From Pseudomonadota bacterium (lineage in GTDB: Bacteria > Pseudomonadota > Gammaproteobacteria > Burkholderiales > Burkholderiaceae_B), in NCBI GenBank assembly GCA_021793875.1, contig JAJYRX010000111.1:1-5127 (forward strand): DNA of 5,127 nucleotides. Reading direction: 5' to 3'. Under the pieces are notes generated by a model, which saw only the letters and a list, made by a program, of their open reading frames with translations, searched no databases and was not told the origin of the DNA. How positions within the stretch are numbered: the stretch's first letter is position 1; every line of letters starts with the position of its first letter. The position numbers and the translations under genes are program-made. This document shows, piece after piece, positions 1 to 5,127 of the stretch.

Positions 1-1240
1 TCCGATCTGTGTTGTGTTTGGCTACTTCGGCATGGGAGAAAGAGTATTTCCCATGTTTGTAAACAGGTTCTGGCAAACCTCTGTTAACGAGCTACTTGCT
101 GCCATACCTATGTTTATATTTATGGCGGCAATATTAGATCGTTCGGGCATTGCAGAAGGGTTATTCAGAGCGCTGCAATACGCTTTAGGTCGATTCAACG
201 GAGCTGTTGCGCTTACAGTAGTAATTCTTTCTACTGTTTTTGCCGCGGTTACCGGTGTGGTTGGTGCTTCCGTCATAAGTATGTCGTTCATGGCTTTGCC
301 AGCCATGCTTAAGTACGGCTACGACAAAAAGCTCGCAACTGGAGTAGTAGCTAGTGGTGGTACTTTAGGAATTATTATTCCACCAAGTATTATGCTGGTT
401 ATTATGGCTGACCAGTCAGGTGAGTCTGTTGGCCGTTTATTTGCTGGTAGCTTGATACCTGGTTTATTGCTCGCAGCACTTTACTTCTTCTACGTGCTTA
501 TAAGAAGCTGGCTACAGCCTGATATGGCACCAAAGATATCATTAGAGGAGCGTAACCGATACACCAATGCCCAAATCGCTCGTATGGTATTGGTTAACCT
601 AGTGCCGCCCGTACTACTTATTTTTGGTGTGCTAGGGTCCATATGGGCTGGTGTTGCTACTCCAACAGAAGCATCTGGTATTGGCGCATTCTTATCGCTA
701 GTATTAATGGTTTTTTATGGCAGGTTCACATGGTCCGCCCTTAAGGAGTCCGTGTGGTCAGCTACGCGTACTAGTTGTATGGTTATCATGGTAATGGTTG
801 GTGCCACTATCTTTACTCAAGTTTTTCTGGGTCTAGGTGGTAGGGAAGTTGTAACCAACCTCATTATGTCAGCAGATTTCCTAGATAGATGGGGAATGTT
901 TGGCATGATGATGCTAATAGTATTCATACTGGGCTTCTTGCTTGATTGGGTAGGTATTATCCTTATTACATTCCCAGTGTTTTTGCCATTAGCAGTTGAA
1001 TTAGGGTTTGATCGACTGTGGATGATAGTCATGATTGCAGTAAACCTACAGGCATCATTCTTAACTCCACCAGTTGGTTACTCACTCTTCTATATGCGTA
1101 GTACCGTACCTCCAGGTATATCCATGATGGATATATACAAGGGTGTGGTGCCATTCCTTCTGTTACAGCTGTTCGCCTTGTTTGTGCTTATGGTTTATCC
1201 TGAGCTTATAACATGGTTACCAACACTAGTAGGCGGATAA
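1..1240 (+). CDS. dctM: TRAP transporter large permease subunit, DctM/SiaM family (5' partial)
   Basis: This is the large membrane subunit of a tripartite ATP-independent periplasmic (TRAP) transporter, which uses the sodium or proton gradient to import an organic acid delivered by a periplasmic binding protein. About 412 codons are visible and almost the whole sequence is hydrophobic helices. Family hallmarks are clear: AIPMFIFMAAILDRSGIAEG (nt 101-160), TGVVGAS (251-271), GTLGIIIPPSI (359-391), ATPTEASGIGA (656-688), DWVGIILITFPVFLPL (944-991) and SFLTPPVGYSLF (1055-1090). The reading frame stays open to the window edge (codons for PICV precede the GTG at 14). That GTG is therefore internal, and by comparison with the usual ~430-residue family length a few tens of N-terminal residues are missing. 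The small permease (DctQ) and binding protein (DctP), normally upstream, are not visible. The substrate cannot be read from this subunit; C4-dicarboxylates, 2-oxoacids and aromatic acids are all possible. The family call is very secure. Confidence 0.95.
   Translation, partial: PICVVFGYFGMGERVFPMFVNRFWQTSVNELLAAIPMFIFMAAILDRSGIAEGLFRALQYALGRFNGAVALTVVILSTVFAAVTGVVGASVISMSFMALPAMLKYGYDKKLATGVVASGGTLGIIIPPSIMLVIMADQSGESVGRLFAGSLIPGLLLAALYFFYVLIRSWLQPDMAPKISLEERNRYTNAQIARMVLVNLVPPVLLIFGVLGSIWAGVATPTEASGIGAFLSLVLMVFYGRFTWSALKESVWSATRTSCMVIMVMVGATIFTQVFLGLGGREVVTNLIMSADFLDRWGMFGMMMLIVFILGFLLDWVGIILITFPVFLPLAVELGFDRLWMIVMIAVNLQASFLTPPVGYSLFYMRSTVPPGISMMDIYKGVVPFLLLQLFALFVLMVYPELITWLPTLVGG
1231..1236 (+). 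promoter_or_regulatory. Probable ribosome binding site for the membrane spermidine-synthase-like gene
   Basis: AGGCGG matches five of six bases of the AGGAGG consensus and lies inside the last codons of the TRAP permease gene. It is 5 bases ahead of the TTG at 1242 but 14 bases ahead of the in-frame GTG at 1251, so the spacing favours the TTG start. The position suggests that translation of the second gene is coupled to termination of the first. Confidence 0.45.
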
Positions 1241-1241
1241 G

Positions 1242-3632
1242 TTGACAATAGTGTCAGAAAAATCCGAGCCGGTAAGAACTGGCTCGGATCTCAAAAGCAA
1301 AGAACTATTCGGCGCCCCTATTATGGGCGCTGTTTTTCTTGTTTCTTTAGCACTGCTTTCACTGCAGATTGTATTTGCAAGATTATTATCAGCTGTGCTA
1401 TCACATCACTATGCATTTGCCATTCTTTCGCTGTCAATGTTAGGAATAGGCCTGGGTGGTGTTATTACCCATTTAATGCACCAATATGCGTCAGAGTCTT
1501 CTGGCATAGTGGCAAATCGCCTGCAAAAATATGCTGTTTTAACAGCTGTGTCGGTTATTGTTTCGTTGGTGGCGATTGTCTATATTGCCGACAATCAATC
1601 CTTATATAGTCATTTATCGCTATATTGGCTTGCAATAATAATACCGTTTGCATTTGGCGGTTGTTTTTTTTCGGTCGTATATCGTAACTGTGGATCATCT
1701 TCAGGTCGTGTCTATGCTATAGATTTGTTGGGTGCAGCTTTTGGTGCAGCGCTATCAGTATTAGCTTTGCAGTTATACGGTGCAGTAGTTGCAGTGTTTA
1801 TGTTTGCACTAGTTATATCTGTTGCCTGTGTTGTGTTGTTGTTTTTCAAGTACAAGCGTGGTCTGTGGGGCTGGCTAGCTTTTATAACATTTATAGTGAG
1901 CGTAATTCTTACTAATTACGTTATAAACAATAATAAAGACAGCATATGGTTTAAGAATTTAAACCCGGATAAGGAAATCTCTGATGCTATTAGCGGCCCT
2001 TGGGGTGGTGAAGTCAGTAGCACCATATGGAGCGCTTTTGGTCGAACACAGCTTATAAAATACAAAGATAACCCAGATCACAGAGATATATACATAGATG
2101 GCACAGCTGGTACACCTATGTATCAGTTTAGTGGCAATTTTGAGAGCCCTGGTCCAGCTGTTGATAGATTATTAAAACATTTTCCAGGGGCTGTGCCTTT
2201 TAGGTTTATGCCTTCTGAGAGGGAAAAAGCATTAATTATTGGCCCTGGTGGTGGGCGTGACGTGCTACTTGCTGCTAGCGCGGGCTATAAGAATATAGTT
2301 GCCGCCGAGGTAAACCCAGATTTGCTTGCAATTATGAAGCAAAACAGTAACTACAATGGTCATCTGTATTCAGGGTTTAAACATATAAATGTAGTTAAGG
2401 CTGAAGGTCGTCATTTTATAGAGCGTGATGACAATGTATACGACCTTATAATGATGAGTTTACCCGTTACGAACACTAGTCGTAGTCGAGAGGGCTTTGC
2501 TTTAACAGAAAGTTATCTGCTTACTCAGGAAGCCATATCGCAATATATTAATCATCTGTCATCAAATGGGCAGCTTTTAATTATTACACACGATGAATTA
2601 GCAGTTGTGCGATTAGTAAGAGTGATACTAGATGTTATGAGTGACCAGGGGGTGACGTCCGCGCAGGCTATGCGGCATATTTATGTACTAGGATCCTTCC
2701 CGTACCCCATCGTGGTCGTAAGTAAATCACCTTTTAAGCAAAATATTGCACCATCGTTATTTGAAGAAATAAGAGCTAATGACTACTCTTTGGCCGCTTC
2801 TTTTATTCCTTATGCAGACCAACCTGGGGTAGGTAATCCCATGTTGCAGGCTATTGCGCAGGGAAGGCTAAATATAGATGGCTTGGAAGCTTTTATTGCG
2901 GAGTATGGGCATAATATTTCGCCAGTAACTGATAATAGACCATTTTTCTACAATACAGATTTTGGAGTGCCAAAACCTTTAGAGTTGCTGTTTTATACGG
3001 CACTATTTACATCTGTTTTTATATTGTTTTGGCCAATATTTATAGGCTTTAAGTCGGATAAAAATGCTAGGCGTAAAAGGTTATTAAAGGCGCCTCTGAT
3101 ATTTGCGTTGCTTGGTTGTGGATTCATGTTGGTAGAAGTATCCCTGGTGCAGCGTCTTACATTCTTTCTTGGTGACCCTGTAATGGCTCTAGCATTATTA
3201 CTTGGATCTATGCTCATGTTTATGGGCATGGGTAGTGCTATTAGCACAAGAGTTCCTCGGTATAAGGAAGGTGATTACATAGCAGTTGCTGGAGCATTAG
3301 TATCAACAGCATGTTTTGTTTATGCTCTTTTCTTGCCAAATGTTTTAAGCTGGCTAATAGATACTAGTATGTATGCAAGAGTTTCTTATGCGCTATTACT
3401 AATAGCACCTGTGTCTGTGTTAATGGGTATACCCTTTCCACTGGCCTTAAGAAGTTTGGGGTTGATAGGATCTCAGAGTGCAGTACCTTGGATGTGGGCT
3501 ATAAATGGAATTTATTCTGTATTAGGTGCGTCAGCTGCTGTATTGATAGCCATGTATGCTGGTATGGATCAGGTACTGTACGCTGCCGCCGCACTTTATG
3601 CCGCCTTGCTTTTATCTGCGGTTAGGGGTTAA
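1242..3632 (+). CDS. Polytopic membrane protein with central spermidine-synthase-like (SAM-binding) domain
   Basis: This 796-residue protein has the architecture helices - soluble Rossmann domain - helices. About seven hydrophobic segments lie at residues 27-227, a soluble block at about 228-578, and six or seven more segments at about 579-794. The soluble block holds a glycine-rich nucleotide loop (GPGGGRDVLLA, 334-344), an acidic strand end (AAEVNP, 354-359), AEGRHFIE (387-394) and GFALTESYLLT (418-428), as in spermidine-synthase-like proteins. SPVTDNRPFF (560-569), LVEVSLVQR (630-638) and the C-terminal IPFPLALR...VPWMWAINGIYSVLG (730-762) are typical of the uncharacterised integral-membrane members of this family. 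The aminopropyltransferase motif (SDxTDP in SpeE) reads SLPVTN at 406-411, so the catalytic Asp is absent and polyamine synthesis is unlikely. The substrate is unknown. The TTG at 1242 is chosen because of the AGGCGG upstream; GTG at 1251 or ATG at 1323 are alternatives. The gene begins one base after the TRAP permease stop, so the two are probably co-transcribed. Confidence 0.9.
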   Translation: MTIVSEKSEPVRTGSDLKSKELFGAPIMGAVFLVSLALLSLQIVFARLLSAVLSHHYAFAILSLSMLGIGLGGVITHLMHQYASESSGIVANRLQKYAVLTAVSVIVSLVAIVYIADNQSLYSHLSLYWLAIIIPFAFGGCFFSVVYRNCGSSSGRVYAIDLLGAAFGAALSVLALQLYGAVVAVFMFALVISVACVVLLFFKYKRGLWGWLAFITFIVSVILTNYVINNNKDSIWFKNLNPDKEISDAISGPWGGEVSSTIWSAFGRTQLIKYKDNPDHRDIYIDGTAGTPMYQFSGNFESPGPAVDRLLKHFPGAVPFRFMPSEREKALIIGPGGGRDVLLAASAGYKNIVAAEVNPDLLAIMKQNSNYNGHLYSGFKHINVVKAEGRHFIERDDNVYDLIMMSLPVTNTSRSREGFALTESYLLTQEAISQYINHLSSNGQLLIITHDELAVVRLVRVILDVMSDQGVTSAQAMRHIYVLGSFPYPIVVVSKSPFKQNIAPSLFEEIRANDYSLAASFIPYADQPGVGNPMLQAIAQGRLNIDGLEAFIAEYGHNISPVTDNRPFFYNTDFGVPKPLELLFYTALFTSVFILFWPIFIGFKSDKNARRKRLLKAPLIFALLGCGFMLVEVSLVQRLTFFLGDPVMALALLLGSMLMFMGMGSAISTRVPRYKEGDYIAVAGALVSTACFVYALFLPNVLSWLIDTSMYARVSYALLLIAPVSVLMGIPFPLALRSLGLIGSQSAVPWMWAINGIYSVLGASAAVLIAMYAGMDQVLYAAAALYAALLLSAVRG
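3622..3632. other. Tail-to-tail overlap of convergent genes (11 bp)
   Basis: The + strand TAA (3630-3632) lies inside the last codons of the - strand hydroxyacid dehydrogenase, whose own TAA (3622-3624) lies inside the last codons of the + strand gene. Both proteins keep family-typical C-termini, so both stop positions look genuine. There is no spacer for a conventional intrinsic terminator. Confidence 0.85.
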
Positions 3633-4611
3633 ACACATCTGGGTTTACCATTGCTTCAGGTTTTTTACCTTGTAATGCGTTTTGTAAGTTAGCTGTTGCA
3701 AGTCGTATCATGGCATCACGGGTTTCTACAGTTGCACTACCAATATGAGCCTGAAGTACAACATTTTTAAGGTGGCAGAATGGGTGGTCTGTCGATATAG
3801 GCTCGTTGGCCATAACGTCAAGCCCAGCACCGGCAATGGCGCCAGATTTTAAAGCATCTATTAAGTCGGGTTCGTTAATTACGGCACCACGTCCGGTGTT
3901 TATCAAGTAAGAAGTACTTTTCATTAGGTCAAACTCTCGTTTTCCTACAGAGCTTCTAGTGCTGTTATTTAATGGTAAATGTATGCTTAGGAAATCGGAC
4001 TCTGAAAATAGGTCGTCTCTATTACGATAGCTTGCCAGACCTGATTCCTCAGCCTTCTTGTCTTGGTTACGGTTATGGTAAATTACTTGCATGTCAAAGG
4101 CTTTGGCAATTTTTGCCAAAGCAAGTCCTATTCTTCCCATACCCAATATGCCAAGTGTCTTGCCACGAATATCAGTGCCTAGTGGTGGAGGCCCTTTTTT
4201 CTCCCATAACCCTTTTCTTACGTACGAGTCTACGTTTATTAGATCGCGTGCTACACATATTATTAGGCCAAATGCCAGATCGGCAACGGCATTATCTAGT
4301 ACCTTTGGGGTGTTACAGACAAGAATATTCCGTTGACTAGCTTCTTGTATATTTATGTTGTCAAAACCTACAGCAAAGTTGGAAATTACCTTTAGAGAAG
4401 GAAATAAATCCATTTCTTTTGGCCCGTAGTTTGTAATAACGGAGGTGATTATGCCAACTACTTTTTCGCATTGTTTGAGTGTTAATACCGATGATGGATT
4501 AACCCCCATTGGTATATCAAAAATATTATATTGTTGTTTAAGATTGTCTCGTAGATCACTTGGTAAAGGTGCTGAAATAATAATTGCTTTACTAGACATA
4601 GTAGTTACCAT
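3622..4611 (-). CDS. NAD(P)-dependent D-2-hydroxyacid dehydrogenase (glyoxylate/hydroxypyruvate reductase-like)
   Basis: This is a soluble cytoplasmic oxidoreductase that interconverts a 2-oxoacid and a D-2-hydroxyacid with NAD(P)H. At 329 residues it has the normal family length. The substrate-binding loop VGFDNI is at 81-86. The dinucleotide loop G157-M-G-R-I-G162 sits within GKTLGILGMGRIG (150-162). The catalytic set is complete: Arg241 in NTGRG, Glu270 in ANEP and His289 in AHIGSAT. The segment after the second Rossmann strand reads YHNR (178-181). An Asn-Arg pair in place of an acidic residue favours NADPH over NADH, which fits GRHPR/HPPR-type reductases. Exact substrate (glyoxylate, hydroxypyruvate, hydroxyphenylpyruvate or similar) cannot be fixed. 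The ATG at 4609-4611 overlaps the TAA of the upstream gene (TAATG), supporting translational coupling. A second ATG at 4597-4599 would give a 325-residue protein beginning MSSKAIIIS, closer to usual family N-termini. Neither ATG has an obvious Shine-Dalgarno sequence. Confidence 0.93.
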   Translation of the reverse strand: MVTTMSSKAIIISAPLPSDLRDNLKQQYNIFDIPMGVNPSSVLTLKQCEKVVGIITSVITNYGPKEMDLFPSLKVISNFAVGFDNINIQEASQRNILVCNTPKVLDNAVADLAFGLIICVARDLINVDSYVRKGLWEKKGPPPLGTDIRGKTLGILGMGRIGLALAKIAKAFDMQVIYHNRNQDKKAEESGLASYRNRDDLFSESDFLSIHLPLNNSTRSSVGKREFDLMKSTSYLINTGRGAVINEPDLIDALKSGAIAGAGLDVMANEPISTDHPFCHLKNVVLQAHIGSATVETRDAMIRLATANLQNALQGKKPEAMVNPDVFNP

Positions 4612-4613
4612 TA
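4609..4613 (-). promoter_or_regulatory. TAATG stop-start overlap (translational coupling)
   Basis: On the - strand the TAA ending the DUF3683-type gene (4613-4611) shares its last A with the ATG of the hydroxyacid dehydrogenase (4611-4609). No clear Shine-Dalgarno precedes it, so re-initiation by ribosomes finishing the upstream gene is the likeliest way the dehydrogenase is translated, if this ATG rather than the one at 4599 is used. Confidence 0.6.
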
Positions 4614-5127
4614 AAGAAGTACGCGTTCTATACCGCCTGAATTAGCTTGTCGCACATAGTTTTGTAGCCAGTCTGGCCCAAGTATATGTTTGGCCATTTC
4701 TACTACTATGTAGTCAGCTTCCAAAATGGTATTGAACTCTGCATGAAATGTAGCTATGGATTGAATTGCTATGGATAGAAGTTGCCCCACCTTGTTATCT
4801 CGACTGGTATTATCTAGTTCGCGACGCTGATGTATTGCGTCCAGTCTGTGGTTCATGGCAGATATAAGCTCGTTAAGCCGCTTAGGACTATTGAGTAGGT
4901 CGTCTTGTAAATATGGGTTACGTTGTACAACCCATATATTGCCAAGTACTTCAAATAACATGCGTGCTGAATGCCCAGTATTACGCTGATCTCGCAAGTC
5001 TGATAATAGGCTCCAGGCAGTTTCCCCTAATAATCGAATTAATATCTCACGATCTGAGTAAGAAGTGTAGTTATAGGGTATTTCGCGTAATAACGTCGTG
5101 TCGGACTGTGGTGGTTGCGCGGCAAGG
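4611..5127 (-). CDS. Short DUF3683-domain protein lacking an FAD domain (5' partial)
   Basis: The frame is open from the right edge of the window to the TAA at 4611-4613, showing 171 codons. A start drawn at the TTG at 4997 would cut through the domain: 43 further in-frame residues lie upstream, including REIPYNYTSYSDREI (nt 5043-5087), and none is ATG, GTG or TTG, so the true start is outside the window. REIPYNYTS, SDREI.IRLLG, TGHSARML, EVLGNIW and VQRNPYLQDDLL match, from memory, DUF3683. That domain normally forms the first ~150 residues of an enzyme of well over 1000 residues, followed by an FAD-binding GlcD/D-lactate-dehydrogenase-like part and Fe-S/CCG domains. Here the similarity I recognise fades after about FHAEFN, and the protein ends about 40 residues later (..GIERVLL) with no FAD motif. 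The rest is hydrophilic and probably helical, with no signal peptide or membrane segment visible. The molecular function is unknown. Coupling to a hydroxyacid dehydrogenase hints at a role in 2-hydroxyacid metabolism. Confidence 0.8.
   Translation of the reverse strand, partial: LAAQPPQSDTTLLREIPYNYTSYSDREILIRLLGETAWSLLSDLRDQRNTGHSARMLFEVLGNIWVVQRNPYLQDDLLNSPKRLNELISAMNHRLDAIHQRRELDNTSRDNKVGQLLSIAIQSIATFHAEFNTILEADYIVVEMAKHILGPDWLQNYVRQANSGGIERVLL

Noticed and set aside
22..1032. Open frames on the - strand opposite the TRAP permease (22-306 and 817-1032)
   Set aside because: They lie wholly inside a strongly conserved + strand gene and their translations show no family features; they are antisense shadows.
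2993..3247. 84-codon - strand open frame inside the membrane spermidine-synthase-like gene
   Set aside because: It is the reverse of helix-coding sequence with conserved family motifs on the + strand; no independent evidence for a gene.
1242..3632. Annotation as a genuine spermidine synthase (speE)
   Set aside because: The catalytic Asp motif is missing, the protein is far longer than SpeE and more than half of it is membrane helices.
3658..3670. AGGT-T5-ACCT inverted repeat near the convergent junction as a terminator
   Set aside because: The stem is only four base pairs and AT-containing, it lies inside the dehydrogenase coding sequence, and no T-run follows the stem on either strand.
3972..4645. 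Three + strand open frames opposite the hydroxyacid dehydrogenase
   Set aside because: They overlap one another and a gene with complete catalytic motifs; their translations look like random low-information sequence.
4611..4760. Frameshift or nonsense mutation as the reason the DUF3683 protein is short
   Set aside because: A broken long gene would leave FAD-domain sequence in other frames downstream, but the very next base starts an intact, unrelated dehydrogenase. A clean ancient deletion cannot be excluded, a simple frameshift can.
4995..4997. TTG at 4997 as the start of the DUF3683-type gene
   Set aside because: The frame continues upstream to the window edge and encodes the conserved REIPYNYTSYSDREI segment, so this TTG is an internal Leu codon.

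Overview
The window is almost entirely protein-coding. It comes from a Gram-negative, probably proteobacterial, chromosome with modest GC (roughly 40% from sampling a few lines, not a full count). The strongest taxonomic hint is the DUF3683 domain at the right edge. From memory, that domain is best known as the N-terminus of a very large FAD/Fe-S oxidoreductase in Betaproteobacteria. A TRAP transporter permease and a GRHPR/HPPR-type hydroxyacid reductase fit that picture. The base composition is low for a typical betaproteobacterium, so a reduced, streamlined or otherwise AT-rich lineage is possible. This is inference; no marker gene is present.

Layout: two genes on the + strand converge on two genes on the - strand. 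The + strand pair is the 3' part of a TRAP transporter large permease (DctM/SiaM type; 5' end outside the window, stop at 1240), followed after one base by a 796-residue protein (1242-3632). That protein carries a spermidine-synthase-like SAM-binding fold between two blocks of membrane helices. The - strand pair is read from the right edge inward. It starts with a DUF3683-type protein (5' end outside the window, stop at 4611-4613), whose stop codon overlaps the ATG of an NAD(P)-dependent D-2-hydroxyacid dehydrogenase (3622-4611) in a TAATG arrangement. The two convergent units overlap tail to tail by 11 bases (3622-3632), so there is no spacer in which a conventional terminator could sit. There is no non-coding stretch longer than a base or so. 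I see no RNA gene, mobile element, CRISPR array or convincing promoter; promoters of both units must lie outside the window.

How the genes may work together: the + strand unit is a membrane module, a secondary transporter permease plus a polytopic methyltransferase-fold protein that appears to have lost the aminopropyltransferase acid residue. The - strand unit is a 2-hydroxyacid/2-oxoacid metabolism module. A soluble hydroxyacid reductase is coupled to a free-standing copy of a domain that normally sits at the front of a flavin-dependent, D-lactate-dehydrogenase-like oxidoreductase. That short DUF3683 protein, with no FAD domain behind it, is the most unusual element in the window.
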